Origin: Nitrospira sp. CR1.2
GTDB taxonomy: Bacteria; Nitrospirota; Nitrospiria; Nitrospirales; Nitrospiraceae
NCBI GenBank assembly: GCA_014055495.1
Contig: WIAG01000040.1
Location: 1 to 33,598, forward strand
Length of the DNA: 33,598 bases
Reading direction: 5' to 3'
Made by a program: the position numbers and the translations under genes. Each line of letters starts with the position of its first letter. Within the stretch, counting starts at the first letter, position 1. The notes under the pieces were generated by a model that saw nothing but the letters and a program-made list of their open reading frames with translations, searched no databases and was not told where the DNA came from. Below are positions 22,665 through 32,457 of the stretch, piece by piece.

Positions 22665-23978
22665 TTACGTCGTGCGCCCGCGGAGTTTCCCCTTTTGGAG
22701 AAACCCGTCGTAGTTCCGGTTCAAAAGATGGGATTCGATCTGCTGAGCAGTATCCAGCCCCACACCGATGACAATCAACAGAGAGGTACCTCCGAAGTAA
22801 AACGGCATATTTAATTTGTATATCAGGAATTCCGGGATCACACACACGATGGCTAAATAGATGGCACCCGCAAACGTAATTTTCGTGAGGACAGAGTAAA
22901 TGTAGTCTGACGTTCGTTGCCCAGGCCTAATTCCTGGGACGAATCCCCCATACTTCTTCAGGTTGTCCGCCATATCAACTGGATTCATCACCACCGCAGT
23001 GTAGAAGAAACAGAAAAACACTATTAGTCCAACATACATCAAAGTGTAGAGCAGCGAGCCGGGAGCGAGTTGCGATCCGATGGCTTTGATCCAGGGTGTT
23101 TCAAAAAACCCAGCAATCGTTGCAGGAAATGCAATAATCGAAGAGGCAAAAATAGGTGGAATGACTCCGGCCGTATTGATCTTGAGCGGAATGTGGGTAC
23201 TCTGTCCACCGTAGACTCTTCTTCCTATCACTCGCTTGGCATACTGGACAGGAACTTTTCGACGGCCGCTCTCCAGAAACACGATGGCCGCGACAACACC
23301 GAACATGACAACGGTCAACACCACCAATAGCGGGAAGCTCAACTGCCCAACCTTGTATAGGTCAAAGGTCTGTGCCACCGCCGCAGGTAGTCTTGCGACA
23401 ATGCCCGCAAAAATGATCAAGGAGATGCCGTTACCGATGCCCCGCTCGGTAATCTGCTCACCCAGCCACATCAAAAATCCCGTGCCGGCGCAAAGGGTAA
23501 TCACCGTCATAAAGCGGAATCCCCAGCCGGGGCTCATCACAAAAGCGCCTTGGTTCATCTGCTCAAGACCCACCGCGATCCCGAATCCTTGAATCAAAGC
23601 AATGACAATGGTCCCAAAACGGGTATACTGAATAATTTTTTTTCGCCCACGCTCTCCTTCTTTCGCCAGCTTTGATAAATGCGGGATGACGACGGTGAGC
23701 AGTTGCAGAATAATGGAGGCGCTGATGTAGGGCATAATGCCCAGGGCAAAAATCGTCAACCTCGAGAGCGACCCACCTGAAAAAATATCCAAAAAACCAA
23801 GGAGCGCTCCACCTTGCTTCTGGAGAAAGTCAGACAAGGCTTCGCCGTTGATCCCAGGCGTAGGAATATGAGCGCCGACACGGTAGACGATCAGCATGCC
23901 GAGCGTGAATAGTACGCGCGTGCGGAGCTCAGGAATCTTGAAAATGTTCTGGAAACTGGCCAGCAGACGCTCAAACAC
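22665..23978 (-). CDS. secY: Protein translocase subunit SecY
   Basis: SecY is the channel of the Sec translocon in the inner membrane. The 437-residue product has about ten hydrophobic helices. Conserved parts include the plug region near AHIPTPGINGEAL, ALGIMPYISASIILQLL in helix 2, and the cytoplasmic loop with KPxGG-like KYGGFVPGIRPGQRT that binds SecA and the ribosome. It starts with GTG 23978, with GAGG 9 nt upstream inside rplO, overlapping it by 8 nt. Confidence 0.99.
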   Translation of the reverse strand: MFERLLASFQNIFKIPELRTRVLFTLGMLIVYRVGAHIPTPGINGEALSDFLQKQGGALLGFLDIFSGGSLSRLTIFALGIMPYISASIILQLLTVVIPHLSKLAKEGERGRKKIIQYTRFGTIVIALIQGFGIAVGLEQMNQGAFVMSPGWGFRFMTVITLCAGTGFLMWLGEQITERGIGNGISLIIFAGIVARLPAAVAQTFDLYKVGQLSFPLLVVLTVVMFGVVAAIVFLESGRRKVPVQYAKRVIGRRVYGGQSTHIPLKINTAGVIPPIFASSIIAFPATIAGFFETPWIKAIGSQLAPGSLLYTLMYVGLIVFFCFFYTAVVMNPVDMADNLKKYGGFVPGIRPGQRTSDYIYSVLTKITFAGAIYLAIVCVIPEFLIYKLNMPFYFGGTSLLIVIGVGLDTAQQIESHLLNRNYDGFLQKGKLRGRTT

Positions 23979-24420
23979 AGGGAATGACCTCGGCCCTCCC
24001 CCCGGCTGCCTGAATCTTGGCCTCCGCTGACTTGCTGAATTTATGAGCTTGGATCACCAGTGGCTTTGTGAGCTCACCCTGGGCCAAGATCTTAATCAGC
24101 TCTCCTTTGCGTCGAACAAGGCCTTCATTCATCAAGAGTTGGGGCGTAATGGCTTCAGTCGTTTCGAGACCAGCCAGGCATTTCAGATTAATGATCGTGT
24201 ATTCTGTGCGAAATTGGTTGGTGAAGCCGTACTTGGGGACTCGACGTATCAACGGCATCTGGCCACCCTCAAAGCCGGGACGCTTGCCACCACCAGACCT
24301 AGCCTTCAGCCCCTTGTGACCCTTAGTGGCGGTTTTTCCGTGGCCAGAGCCAGGCCCGCGACCAATTCGCTTACGTTTGTGCTTCGCTCCACGAGATGGA
24401 GCAAGATCATGCAACTTCAT
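23971..24420 (-). CDS. rplO: 50S ribosomal protein L15
   Basis: The 149-residue product starts [19 protein letters not shown] and has the glycine-rich GRGPGSGHGKTATKGHKG and a globular C-terminal half ending in AAGGRAEVIPCV. L15 is needed late in 50S assembly. Its start overlaps the rpmD stop by 4 nt and its end overlaps secY. Confidence 0.98.
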   Translation of the reverse strand: MKLHDLAPSRGAKHKRKRIGRGPGSGHGKTATKGHKGLKARSGGGKRPGFEGGQMPLIRRVPKYGFTNQFRTEYTIINLKCLAGLETTEAITPQLLMNEGLVRRKGELIKILAQGELTKPLVIQAHKFSKSAEAKIQAAGGRAEVIPCV

Positions 24421-24626
24421 TGGGGACTCACTTCCAGTAAATAGCCGACCTTCGCGATCATACCTTTGACTTGATCGGTGGACGGTCTGAGCACAGTGGC
24501 ATTAAGCTTTCTCAACCCTAGCCCCCTAAGAACCAGGCGATGTTTGTAGGGCGTTCCGATAGGACTTCGCTTCAAGGTGATACGAAGGCTTTGCTGAGAA
24601 CCTGACGATTTCTTTTCGTTAGTCAT
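24417..24626 (-). CDS. rpmD: 50S ribosomal protein L30
   Basis: ATG 24626 gives a 69-residue product, near the family's usual 60, and overlaps the rpsE stop by 4 nt (ATGA). The L30 core is [34 protein letters not shown] and [12 protein letters not shown]. The first ten residues are a polar addition. Earlier in-frame codons lie inside rpsE and are unlikely starts. Confidence 0.95.
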   Translation of the reverse strand: MTNEKKSSGSQQSLRITLKRSPIGTPYKHRLVLRGLGLRKLNATVLRPSTDQVKGMIAKVGYLLEVSPQ

Positions 24627-25129
24627 TGGACGTGTACCTGCACCTCGCTGCCAGCGGTGCGGCGGAGCCGCATGACTTCTTGCGGATCGCACAGCTGTTG
24701 CAGCCCGTTAAGAGTCGCTCTGACGGCGTTAAAGGGGTTGCCCCTTCCCAGGGTCTTTGCAATAATGTTGTGCGCCCCGGCAAGTTCGACAACGGCACGA
24801 ACGGCGCCACCGGCAATAATTCCCGTCCCATCGGCAGCAGGCTTCAACAGGACATGTTCAGCGCCAAACAGTCCGTGCACCTCGTGGGGAATCGTTCCGG
24901 CCTTGATTGGGACCTTGACCAAATGTTTCTTGGCTTGCTCAACCGCCTTCGAGATAGCAACCGGAACTTCTGCGGCTTTTCCTTTGCCAACGCCGACATA
25001 CCCTTGGCCATCACCAACGACGACTAAGGCGCAAAAGTTGAAGCGTTTTCCGCCCTTCACAACTTTTGCGACGCGGTTGATGAAAACCACCTTGTCTTTT
25101 AAGCTTAATTCTTCGGGATTCACACGCAC
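24623..25129 (-). CDS. rpsE: 30S ribosomal protein S5
   Basis: S5 shapes the mRNA entry channel and affects decoding fidelity. The 168-residue product has the double-stranded RNA-binding fold with [20 protein letters not shown] and [14 protein letters not shown], then the C-terminal [24 protein letters not shown] 25129 is preceded by AGGAG at 9 nt. Confidence 0.98.
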   Translation of the reverse strand: MRVNPEELSLKDKVVFINRVAKVVKGGKRFNFCALVVVGDGQGYVGVGKGKAAEVPVAISKAVEQAKKHLVKVPIKAGTIPHEVHGLFGAEHVLLKPAADGTGIIAGGAVRAVVELAGAHNIIAKTLGRGNPFNAVRATLNGLQQLCDPQEVMRLRRTAGSEVQVHVQ

Positions 25130-25203
25130 AACGTCGTTCTCCTTCTAGGTCGTCTTTAGCTACCGCTGAACGGGGGGTGGCAGCTTCCCAGACATAGGGT
25201 TCC

Positions 25204-25569
25204 CTAAAACTGCAGTCCGCCTTCGCGAGAGGCATCGGCCAAGGCTTTTACGCGACCATGATACAGCCGCCCCCCGCGGTCAAAAACAACCGTGGAGACC
25301 TTGGCCGCTTTCGCTCGTTCTGCGATCAGCTTGCCTACGGCCTTTGCGCCTTCAATCCCGCCGGTTGATTTCACTGATTCTCGCAGGGATTCATCCAGCG
25401 TCGATGCGGCCGCTACAGTATGACCTCGCAGGTCATCAATAATTTGAGCATAAATATGAGCACGGCTGCGGAACACATTCAGACGTGGCCGCTCGGTCGT
25501 ACCAACCACTGATTTTCTGACCCGCTGTTTCCGCCGGGCTAGCTTTCGATTTTTCTCTTGAGTATTCAT
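25204..25569 (-). CDS. rplR: 50S ribosomal protein L18
   Basis: L18 binds 5S rRNA with L5. The 121-residue product has the basic N-terminus [15 protein letters not shown], then [39 protein letters not shown] and the terminal GLQF. It follows rplF by 9 nt; a 74-nt gap separates it from rpsE. Confidence 0.98.
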   Translation of the reverse strand: MNTQEKNRKLARRKQRVRKSVVGTTERPRLNVFRSRAHIYAQIIDDLRGHTVAAASTLDESLRESVKSTGGIEGAKAVGKLIAERAKAAKVSTVVFDRGGRLYHGRVKALADASREGGLQF

Positions 25570-25578
25570 GAAATGCCT

Positions 25579-26115
25579 CTATTTGCCGGTTTTGCCGGCC
25601 TTCTTCCTCAGGACTTCACCTGCATATCGAATCCCCTTCTGTTTGTATACGTCAGGGGGCTTAATTGATCGAATATTTGCGGCGACCTGTCCTACAAGCC
25701 GCTTGTCAATGCCGCGAATGGAAATGAGTGTCTGCTTGTCGACTTTGACATCAATGCCCTGGGGCACCGTATAGGTCACCGGGTTAATGTACCCAACATT
25801 AAAGCTCATTTCTCGGCCTTGAAGCTGAGCCTTGTATCCCACACCTGTTATCTCCAGCGCCTTTTCATACCCCTTTGTCACACCTTCAATAATGTTACTG
25901 AGCTCAGCGCGAACCAAACCATGCATAGCGCGAAGCTCCCTCGCATCGCCTGATCGGTTGACGATAACGTGGCCGTCACTCACAGCAACACTCAAGCCCT
26001 CGGTCAATCTCCAATCAAGCTTCCCCATTGGCCCCTTGACCGACACCACACTACCGGCGACTTTAACATCTACTCCGGTTGGCACTGAAATAGGTTTCCG
26101 CCCAATCCTCGACAT
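25579..26115 (-). CDS. rplF: 50S ribosomal protein L6
   Basis: L6 stabilises the sarcin-ricin region where elongation factors bind. ATG 26115 (MSRIGRKPI, GGGG upstream) gives 178 residues, the family norm; the TTG 26136 start is unneeded. Two repeats of the L6 fold are seen, with VSVKGPMGKLDW in the first and the C-terminal GIDKRLVGQVAANIRSIKPPDVYK and GIRYAGE in the second. Confidence 0.98.
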   Translation of the reverse strand: MSRIGRKPISVPTGVDVKVAGSVVSVKGPMGKLDWRLTEGLSVAVSDGHVIVNRSGDARELRAMHGLVRAELSNIIEGVTKGYEKALEITGVGYKAQLQGREMSFNVGYINPVTYTVPQGIDVKVDKQTLISIRGIDKRLVGQVAANIRSIKPPDVYKQKGIRYAGEVLRKKAGKTGK

Positions 26116-26169
26116 ACGATCCCCGTTACGTTTCAACGACCAAGTTATTACTGCCTATTACGTACCTGC

Positions 26170-26565
26170 TTACCACACAGAACACAACACCTCTCCGCCC
26201 AAACCTGCCCGTCTGGAATCAGTGTCAGTCATGAGGCCCTTGGAAGTAGAGATAACAGCAACCCCGATACCATTCCGGACCTTTGGGACATCGTCTCTTC
26301 CAACATACACACGACGCCCAGGCTTGCTGATTCTTCGCATACCCGTAATCATCGGGCGCGCCTCATCAACATACCGAAGCTGGACTGAGAAGATCGGCAA
26401 CCCCTTCTCCTCCTGCTCATCGTATCCTAGAATAAAGCCTTCCTTGCCTAAGATATTGAGAATTTGGCGTTTGACCTTTGAAACCGGGACCTTGACGACA
26501 TCTTGGCGACGACGAGCGGCATTCCCGAGACGCACCAGCAAATCAGCGATGGGATCAGTAATCAT
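26170..26565 (-). CDS. rpsH: 30S ribosomal protein S8
   Basis: S8 binds the central domain of 16S rRNA and, in E. coli, represses the spc operon. ATG 26565 has GAGGAATTC upstream and gives 131 residues, the usual length. MITDPIADLLVRLGNAARR and the C-terminal ISTSKGLMTDTDSRRAGLGG are diagnostic. Confidence 0.98.
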   Translation of the reverse strand: MITDPIADLLVRLGNAARRRQDVVKVPVSKVKRQILNILGKEGFILGYDEQEEKGLPIFSVQLRYVDEARPMITGMRRISKPGRRVYVGRDDVPKVRNGIGVAVISTSKGLMTDTDSRRAGLGGEVLCSVW

Positions 26566-26614
26566 GAATTCCTCTTTTACCCTTGTGGGACTACAGCCCA
26601 TTCCCCTGCAGGGA

Positions 26615-26800
26615 TTACCAACTCGACTTACGTACCCCAGGAATCTCTCCCTTGAGACTTAAAAATCTGAAACAGATACGGCACATGCGAAACCGGCGCA
26701 AGAAGCCCCGCACCCTCCCGCAGATACCACATCGGTGGTAGTCGCGACACGAGAACTTTGAATTGACGGCTGCTTTATTCTTCAGCGCTAATCTTGACAC
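26615..26800 (-). CDS. rpsN: 30S ribosomal protein S14, type Z
   Basis: The 61-residue zinc form of S14 (often called rpsZ) is in its usual place between rplE and rpsH. GTG 26800 has AAGGGGG 5 nt upstream. The two CxxC pairs, CGIC and CRIC, bind zinc; [14 protein letters not shown] and the terminal [11 protein letters not shown] are conserved. The longer zinc-free form of about 100 residues is not seen. Confidence 0.97.
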   Translation of the reverse strand: MSRLALKNKAAVNSKFSCRDYHRCGICGRVRGFLRRFRMCRICFRFLSLKGEIPGVRKSSW

Positions 26801-26857
26801 GCAATCCCCCTTGCTCACGCCTTACAATATTCGTGCAAGGCTGTCAGGCCACCACCA

Positions 26858-27511
26858 CTACGCACGAAACGGCATACCAAGGTGCTTTAAGAGCGCCTTC
26901 CCTTCGTCATTTGTACGAGCCGTTGTGACGATAGTGATATCCATCCCATGAATTGACGCGACACTATCGTATTCGATCTCCGGAAAGATTAACTGTTCCT
27001 TCAATCCAAGAGTATAGTTTCCTCGACCATCGAATGCCTTGGGGGAAATTCCGCGAAAATCACGAATACGAGGCAACGCCAAGGTAATTAGCCGATCCAG
27101 GAATTCCCACATTCTCCGGCTTCGAAGAGTGACTTTGGCCCCGATCGGCATCCCCTGGCGCAACTTAAAACCCGCAATCGCTTTCTTCGCTCGCGTGGTT
27201 ACGGGTTTCTGACCGGTGATGATTCCGAGCTCGGTGGCGGCACTCTCCAGCAATTTGACATTCTGGATTGCCTCGCCCATTCCAACGTTCAACACAATTC
27301 TGTCGAGCCTTGGGACCTGCATTAAATTGCCGTAGCCAAATTCTTTCATCAAAGCCGGAATGACTTGGTCGCGATAGGCATCCCTCAGCCTCGGGGAGAA
27401 CTGATGTTCAGTTCCCGCTTCCAGAGACACTTCATGCGTGGCGACTTCTTTCTTGCTGGACGATTTGGGCGCAGTTCCTTTGCCGCCCTTACCCTTCTCT
27501 ACTTTTGCCAT
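26858..27511 (-). CDS. rplE: 50S ribosomal protein L5, with N-terminal extension
   Basis: L5 holds 5S rRNA and contacts the P-site tRNA. ATG 27511 (AGGA upstream) gives 217 residues, against a usual length near 180. The normal core starts at about residue 40 ([20 protein letters not shown]) and contains [34 protein letters not shown] and the terminal [10 protein letters not shown]. The first 38 residues are a low-complexity Lys/Gly/Ser-rich segment ([19 protein letters not shown]). The longer frame up to 27631 overlaps rplX and is not needed. Confidence 0.97.
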   Translation of the reverse strand: MAKVEKGKGGKGTAPKSSSKKEVATHEVSLEAGTEHQFSPRLRDAYRDQVIPALMKEFGYGNLMQVPRLDRIVLNVGMGEAIQNVKLLESAATELGIITGQKPVTTRAKKAIAGFKLRQGMPIGAKVTLRSRRMWEFLDRLITLALPRIRDFRGISPKAFDGRGNYTLGLKEQLIFPEIEYDSVASIHGMDITIVTTARTNDEGKALLKHLGMPFRA

Positions 27512-27531
27512 GAACGTCTTTCCTGTTCCGA

Positions 27532-27858
27532 CTATTCGACAGTTTCTTTTGATTTCTTGCTCAGCCTGATCCGTCGCCCATCTTGCTGGCGCTTGATCCC
27601 CAACCGAGTCGGCTTCTTCGTTACTGGGCACAAAAACATAACATTAGAAATGGCAAGTGGGGCTTCACGCTCCAGTATGCCACCCTGCCGCAATTTTTGA
27701 TTCGGCTTGGTATGGCGCTTGACCATATTGAGCTTCTCAACAAGAACCTTACCGCTCACCGTATCGACGGACAACACCTTTCCGGACTTCCCTCGCTCAC
27801 GCCCTGTCGTCACGACGACGGTGTCGCCCTTGCGAATTTTTGTTTTAATTCGTGCCAT
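27532..27858 (-). CDS. rplX: 50S ribosomal protein L24
   Basis: L24 starts 50S assembly and sits near the tunnel exit. ATG 27858 ([12 protein letters not shown]) gives 108 residues; longer frames overlap rplN. The KOW motif is at the N-terminus ([20 protein letters not shown]), followed by [11 protein letters not shown] and [15 protein letters not shown]. Confidence 0.97.
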   Translation of the reverse strand: MARIKTKIRKGDTVVVTTGRERGKSGKVLSVDTVSGKVLVEKLNMVKRHTKPNQKLRQGGILEREAPLAISNVMFLCPVTKKPTRLGIKRQQDGRRIRLSKKSKETVE

Positions 27859-27884
27859 CCCTACCAGAACCTTTCTTCCGTCAA

Positions 27885-28253
27885 CTACAAGACTTCCGGC
27901 GCAAGCGAAATGATTTTCATGAACTTTTTCCAACGAAGCTCACGAGCGACTGGGCCAAAGATACGCGTTCCGACGGGCTCTCCCTGAGCATTAATCAATA
28001 CACAGGCATTACGATCAAACTTGATGTACGAACCATCGTCCCGACGCACTTCCTTGGTCGTCCGAACAATCACCGCTCGACTGACATCACCCTTTTTGAC
28101 GCCGGCTTGAGGAATTGCTTCCTTCACAGCCACTACCACGATGTCCCCGAGGGATCCGTACCGACGTCTGGTTCCACCAAGAACGTGAAAACACATGACT
28201 TGCTTCGCGCCGGAATTATCGGCCACATCCATGTATGTGTAATTCTGAATCAT
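27885..28253 (-). CDS. rplN: 50S ribosomal protein L14
   Basis: The 122-residue product begins [18 protein letters not shown] and has [23 protein letters not shown], and [16 protein letters not shown], all typical. L14 forms an intersubunit bridge. Length and position between rpsQ and rplX are standard. Confidence 0.99.
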   Translation of the reverse strand: MIQNYTYMDVADNSGAKQVMCFHVLGGTRRRYGSLGDIVVVAVKEAIPQAGVKKGDVSRAVIVRTTKEVRRDDGSYIKFDRNACVLINAQGEPVGTRIFGPVARELRWKKFMKIISLAPEVL

Positions 28254-28313
28254 GCCCTGCCCTACTCACTGCCAGAGAGTGCGAACTCCCAGCTGATGAA
28301 ATGTGATCCTCGG

Positions 28314-28583
28314 TTATTTTTCCGGCTGACCCTTAACCATAACCCGCACAACGCGCCAGTGCTTATCCTTACTAATAGGTCGCGTTTCACTCAACTCCAC
28401 TCGATCCCCGACTTTACACACATTTCCTTCATCATGCGCCTTCAGCTTTGTGAGCCGGCGCAGAACCTTCTTATAGACGGGATGAATGACTGATCGTTCG
28501 ACGGCAACAACGACGGTTTTATTCATCTTATTGCTGACGACATTTCCGTACCATTGACGTCGGCGTTCTTGACCTTCCTTCAT
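28314..28583 (-). CDS. rpsQ: 30S ribosomal protein S17
   Basis: The 89-residue OB-fold protein contacts 16S rRNA early in assembly. [18 protein letters not shown] and the later [18 protein letters not shown] are the family signature. It follows rpmC by 14 nt. Confidence 0.98.
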   Translation of the reverse strand: MKEGQERRRQWYGNVVSNKMNKTVVVAVERSVIHPVYKKVLRRLTKLKAHDEGNVCKVGDRVELSETRPISKDKHWRVVRVMVKGQPEK

Positions 28584-28597
28584 ACGACCTTTCTCTC

Positions 28598-28819
28598 TTA
28601 CTTCTCGGGCGCTTGATTGGCCTGTGACTGCAACAATTCCAATTGCCGCTTGACCGTCTTCACCCGTGCAATGGCATGCTTAGTCGCGCGAACCTGCATA
28701 GGATTCTCAAGACGACCAATACCAAGTTGGAATCGAAAATTAAAGAGCTCCTGTCGCAGTTGCTTTTCCTTCTGCACCAACTCTTCAACCGAGAGCGCAC
28801 TGAGTTCTTTCACATCCAT
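28598..28819 (-). CDS. rpmC: 50S ribosomal protein L29
   Basis: L29 is a two-helix protein at the tunnel exit. ATG 28819 gives 73 residues ([19 protein letters not shown]); GTG 28834 would add five. No strong ribosome binding site separates the two. [20 protein letters not shown] is the signature, and a short polar tail follows. Confidence 0.95.
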   Translation of the reverse strand: MDVKELSALSVEELVQKEKQLRQELFNFRFQLGIGRLENPMQVRATKHAIARVKTVKRQLELLQSQANQAPEK

Positions 28820-28847
28820 CACATCACCACTCACACGGAACTACAGG

Positions 28848-29264
28848 TTACTGAAATTCACCGCGGATAACGAACTTTGTTGCTATCGGCAACTTGTATG
28901 ACGCCAACCGTAAGGCCTGCTTCGCAATATCTGGAGCCACTCCGCTCATTTCATACATGATGCGACCAGGCTTCACCACGGCGACCCAATACTCGGGGTT
29001 ACCCTTCCCCTTGCCCATACGGGTTTCAGCCGGCTTTTTTGTTATAGGTTTGTCCGGGAAAATCCGTGTCCAAACCTGTCCGCCACGTTTTACAAATCGG
29101 GTAATCGCAATGCGAGCCGCTTCGATTTGACGACTCGTGACCCAACCCGGCTCAAGCGCCTTTAACCCGAATTCGCCAAGCGTAATAGCCCCGCCACGGT
29201 AAGCCTTGCCCCGCATGCGGCCTTTCTGCATTTTTCTAAACTTAACTTTCTTTGGCGCTAACAC
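28848..29264 (-). CDS. rplP: 50S ribosomal protein L16
   Basis: L16 helps shape the A site. The 138-residue product starts at GTG 29264 with [19 protein letters not shown] and has [37 protein letters not shown] and the terminal KLPIATKFV. It lies between rpsC and rpmC. Confidence 0.98.
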   Translation of the reverse strand: MLAPKKVKFRKMQKGRMRGKAYRGGAITLGEFGLKALEPGWVTSRQIEAARIAITRFVKRGGQVWTRIFPDKPITKKPAETRMGKGKGNPEYWVAVVKPGRIMYEMSGVAPDIAKQALRLASYKLPIATKFVIRGEFQ

Positions 29265-29292
29265 AGACCCACCTTTTCCTTGTCAAAGTTCT

Positions 29293-29961
29293 TTAGCCTA
29301 AACGGCCAACAGCGGCATCAGGCTTCAATTGAAGAGCAGGCAGCAGTTCACCTTTATAGATCCAGGTCTTCACCCCGATCTGGCCCATGGTCGTATGAGC
29401 CTCGGCGAATCCGTAGTCGACTTCCGCACGAAGCGTATGCAGTGGGACACGACCCTCGCGATACCATTCGGTTCGGGCGATTTCAGCACCGCCCAATCGG
29501 CCAGCCACCATGATTTTGATTCCCTGCGCTCCCAATCTCAGCGCAGACTGAACACTTCGCTTCATCGCCCGACGAAAGGCGACTCGCTTTTCCAATTGTG
29601 TAGCGACATTCTCACTGACCAATTGCGCGTCCAACTCAGGCTTCTTAATCTCTTTGACTGTAATATAGGCCTGCCCTGAGTACTCTTTCTCCAATGCCGC
29701 CTTGAGCTTATCGACCTCGGCGCCTTTCCGGCCGATGATAATGCCGGGGCGGGCCGTATGAATAATTACTCGAGTCTGATCGCCAGAACGTTCGATTTCG
29801 ACCTTGGCCACACCGGCATGGTATAACTTTGCCTTCACCATCTTTCTGATCTTGATGTCCTGGTGCAACAATTTGGCGTAGTCTTTATCAGCGAACCACC
29901 GGGAGCTCCAGGTATAGTTGTAGCCGATACGATAACCGATTGGATGCGTCTTCTGACCCAT
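29293..29961 (-). CDS. rpsC: 30S ribosomal protein S3
   Basis: S3 lines the mRNA entry site. The 222-residue product starts [15 protein letters not shown], has a KH domain with [16 protein letters not shown], and a C-terminal domain with [17 protein letters not shown] and [13 protein letters not shown]. Length is normal. Confidence 0.99.
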   Translation of the reverse strand: MGQKTHPIGYRIGYNYTWSSRWFADKDYAKLLHQDIKIRKMVKAKLYHAGVAKVEIERSGDQTRVIIHTARPGIIIGRKGAEVDKLKAALEKEYSGQAYITVKEIKKPELDAQLVSENVATQLEKRVAFRRAMKRSVQSALRLGAQGIKIMVAGRLGGAEIARTEWYREGRVPLHTLRAEVDYGFAEAHTTMGQIGVKTWIYKGELLPALQLKPDAAVGRLG

Positions 29962-29993
29962 GAAGAATTACCCTCAGTCTAAATGTAAAAGCG

Positions 29994-30347
29994 TTAACTA
30001 TTCTGAGCGGTGCTCGGAGCAGCGACAGCGATGGTGATGTGGCTGGTGCGCTTCTGAATCGAATTAGCCCGCCCCATTGACCTGGCCCTAAAACGCTTAT
30101 AAATGGGACCGCAATTGACGACGGCTTGCGACACCCACATCTCATCGCTATCGCCCAACTCTTTCTGTTCAGCATTGGCGACTGCCGATCGCAACAACTT
30201 CTCAATGACCCGTGCGGCATGCTTAGGGGTATGCCGCAACATTGCAAGCGCCAAGGGCACTTGCTGCCCTCGAATCATGTCGATCACGACTCTAGCTTTT
30301 CTCGGGGTTACTCTAACGAAACGTAAATTTGCTTTTGCTTCTGCCAT
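29994..30347 (-). CDS. rplV: 50S ribosomal protein L22
   Basis: L22 lines the exit tunnel with a long beta-hairpin. ATG 30347 has GGAG 6 nt upstream and gives 117 residues; GTG 30365 is poorly spaced from its upstream GGAGG. KANLRFVRVTPRKARVVID and KRFRARSMGRANSIQKRTS are typical. Confidence 0.97.
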   Translation of the reverse strand: MAEAKANLRFVRVTPRKARVVIDMIRGQQVPLALAMLRHTPKHAARVIEKLLRSAVANAEQKELGDSDEMWVSQAVVNCGPIYKRFRARSMGRANSIQKRTSHITIAVAAPSTAQNS

Positions 30348-30390
30348 AGCTGACTCCACCCACACCCTCCAACCCTCAACGAGCCAACGA

Positions 30391-30678
30391 TTACTTTAAG
30401 GCCACTGCCTTCTCTGTCTTTGCCTGCCCGTGCCCCTTGAAAAAACGGGTAGGCGCGAATTCTCCCAACTTATGGCCAACCATGTTCTCCGTAACAAAGA
30501 CGGGAATGAACTTCTTTCCATTGTGAACCGCAAAAGTGTGACCAATCATGTCAGGTATGACGGTTGAACGCCGAGACCAGGTCTTAATCAACTTACGGTC
30601 CTTGGAATGATTCATCTGCTCGACCTTTTTCAGCAGATGGTCGTCTACAAACGGGCCCTTGGTAATTGAACGAGGCAT
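30391..30678 (-). CDS. rpsS: 30S ribosomal protein S19
   Basis: The 95-residue head protein begins [19 protein letters not shown] and has [20 protein letters not shown] and [16 protein letters not shown]. Length and gene order are standard; it lies 9 nt after rplB. Confidence 0.99.
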   Translation of the reverse strand: MPRSITKGPFVDDHLLKKVEQMNHSKDRKLIKTWSRRSTVIPDMIGHTFAVHNGKKFIPVFVTENMVGHKLGEFAPTRFFKGHGQAKTEKAVALK

Positions 30679-30687
30679 CTTCCGCTC

Positions 30688-31515
30688 CTACTTTTTCCTA
30701 CGCGCGATGATGAACTTATCAGTCGCCTTGTTCTTACGCGTCTTATATCCCTTGGTGGGAGTGCCCCAGGGAGAGACAGGGTGCGGGTTTCCCTGCCCAG
30801 ACTTTCCCTCACCCCCGCCGTGGGGGTGGTCGACAGGATTCATGACCACACCGCGCACATGAGGCCTCTTGCCCTTCCAGCGCGAGCGACCAGCCTTCCC
30901 AACGACGACGTTCTCATGGTCAACATTGCCAACCTGGCCGACAGTGGCCATACATGTCGACAAAACCTTCCGCATCTCTCCGGATTTGAGTCGAATCTGA
31001 ACGTACGCGCCATCTCGCCCCATCACCTGAGCCGAACCACCAGCACTACGGATGAGCTGACCACCCTTACCCGGCTTCAACTCGATGTTGTGGATGGTAG
31101 TACCCAACGGCATACTGACCAAGGGAAGTGCATTGCCGGGCCTCACCTCTGCTCCATCACCAGACTGGATCGTATCACCAATCGAAAGACCTACAGGGGC
31201 GAGAATGTACCGCTTTTCGCCATCGACATAGTGCAACAAGGCTATCCGTGAAGAACGATTAGGATCGTACTCAATGGACGCTACCTTTGCAGGTATGCCA
31301 GTCTTATCTCTGCGGAAATCGATCTGCCGATAAAGACGCTTGTGCCCCCCCCCACGAAAACGGATCGTTTGACGCCCGTCATTGTTACGCCCTCCAGTTC
31401 GAAGATGAAAGCCCGTTAATGATTTTTCGGGCTTCTTCTTCGTGAGTTGTTCATCTCGAAGAGCGGTCATCCCGCGACGGCCAGGTGATGTGGGCTTATA
31501 AACCTTAAGTGCCAT
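30688..31515 (-). CDS. rplB: 50S ribosomal protein L2
   Basis: L2 is close to the peptidyl transferase centre and joins the subunits. The 275-residue product has [20 protein letters not shown], the KOW-like central region, and the conserved [16 protein letters not shown] near the end, with the key histidine. The Shine-Dalgarno and start ATG 31515 fit. Confidence 0.99.
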   Translation of the reverse strand: MALKVYKPTSPGRRGMTALRDEQLTKKKPEKSLTGFHLRTGGRNNDGRQTIRFRGGGHKRLYRQIDFRRDKTGIPAKVASIEYDPNRSSRIALLHYVDGEKRYILAPVGLSIGDTIQSGDGAEVRPGNALPLVSMPLGTTIHNIELKPGKGGQLIRSAGGSAQVMGRDGAYVQIRLKSGEMRKVLSTCMATVGQVGNVDHENVVVGKAGRSRWKGKRPHVRGVVMNPVDHPHGGGEGKSGQGNPHPVSPWGTPTKGYKTRKNKATDKFIIARRKK

Positions 31516-31540
31516 AACTGATTCTCACTTTACCGAGGAC

Positions 31541-31834
31541 CTAGACGCTTTCGTAAAGCTCTAGCTTCTCGCCTTCCTTCAATGTGACAAAGGCCTTTTT
31601 CCAATCCGAGCGCCGACCGACGAAGCGCCCCAGACGCTTAACCTTGCCACGAATATTCACGACATTGACCCTGGCGACCTTTACCTTTAACAGTGACTCA
31701 ACGGCTTGCCTGATTTGAATTTTATTTGCGTCCGGATGAACCAAGAAGCCTACGGTATTACCCTGCTCTCGCAGCACGGTGATCTTTTCGGTTAGTAACG
31801 GCTGAATAAGCACCTGATGGAGATCGCCCTTCAT
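31541..31834 (-). CDS. rplW: 50S ribosomal protein L23
   Basis: L23 is the docking site at the tunnel exit for trigger factor and SRP. The 97-residue product has QVLIQPLLTEKITVL, VHPDANKIQIRQAVESLL and KVARVNVVNIRGKVKR. Its ATG overlaps the rplD stop by 4 nt. Confidence 0.98.
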   Translation of the reverse strand: MKGDLHQVLIQPLLTEKITVLREQGNTVGFLVHPDANKIQIRQAVESLLKVKVARVNVVNIRGKVKRLGRFVGRRSDWKKAFVTLKEGEKLELYESV

Positions 31835-32454
31835 GACCAGACCTCCTTCACTCGATCTAACTCTGCCCTAGGAATTATCAGTGAATGACACCGCAGGACG
31901 TCATAAACGTTAAGATCTTCCGGACGCAGGACCGTGACATGAGAAAGATTTTTCCCCGCCTGAACCACGTGAGAATTTTGATCCGCAACGACGAGCAAGG
32001 CCGTACCGGCGATTCCGAGTTGCGACAAAGCATTGACCAACAGCTTGGTCTTAGCCTGAGCAATGCTCAATTCCGATAGCACAATGATCCCACCCTCCGC
32101 TACTTTAGCCGACAAGGCACTTTGGATCGCAGCACGATATTTCTTTTTTGGCATTCCAATTGCGTAACTTCTGGGCTTCGGACCAAAGACGGTACCGCCA
32201 TGCCTCCAGACGGGCGATCGGAGCGATCCTGATCTAGCGCGACCTGTGTGCTTTTGCTTCCAAGGTTTCTTGCCAGAACCACTGACTTCCCCGCGACGCA
32301 AAGTCGAGGCGGTTCCTTGACGTACGCAGGCTCGCTGCATAACCACGGCTTCATGGACAAGGGCGCTATGCGGCTTACAGCCGAAGACTTCATTCGGCAA
32401 ATCCACACTCCCCACCTTGTTCTTCTGCGCATCTACTACATCAACAATCGGCAT
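31831..32454 (-). CDS. rplD: 50S ribosomal protein L4
   Basis: L4 reaches into the exit tunnel and in E. coli autoregulates the S10 operon. The 207-residue product has GSGKKPWKQKHTGRARSGS and GGTVFGPKPRSYAIGMPKK, the loop and following conserved segment. It lies 3 nt after rplC. Confidence 0.98.
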   Translation of the reverse strand: MPIVDVVDAQKNKVGSVDLPNEVFGCKPHSALVHEAVVMQRACVRQGTASTLRRGEVSGSGKKPWKQKHTGRARSGSLRSPVWRHGGTVFGPKPRSYAIGMPKKKYRAAIQSALSAKVAEGGIIVLSELSIAQAKTKLLVNALSQLGIAGTALLVVADQNSHVVQAGKNLSHVTVLRPEDLNVYDVLRCHSLIIPRAELDRVKEVWS

Positions 32455-32457
32455 AGC

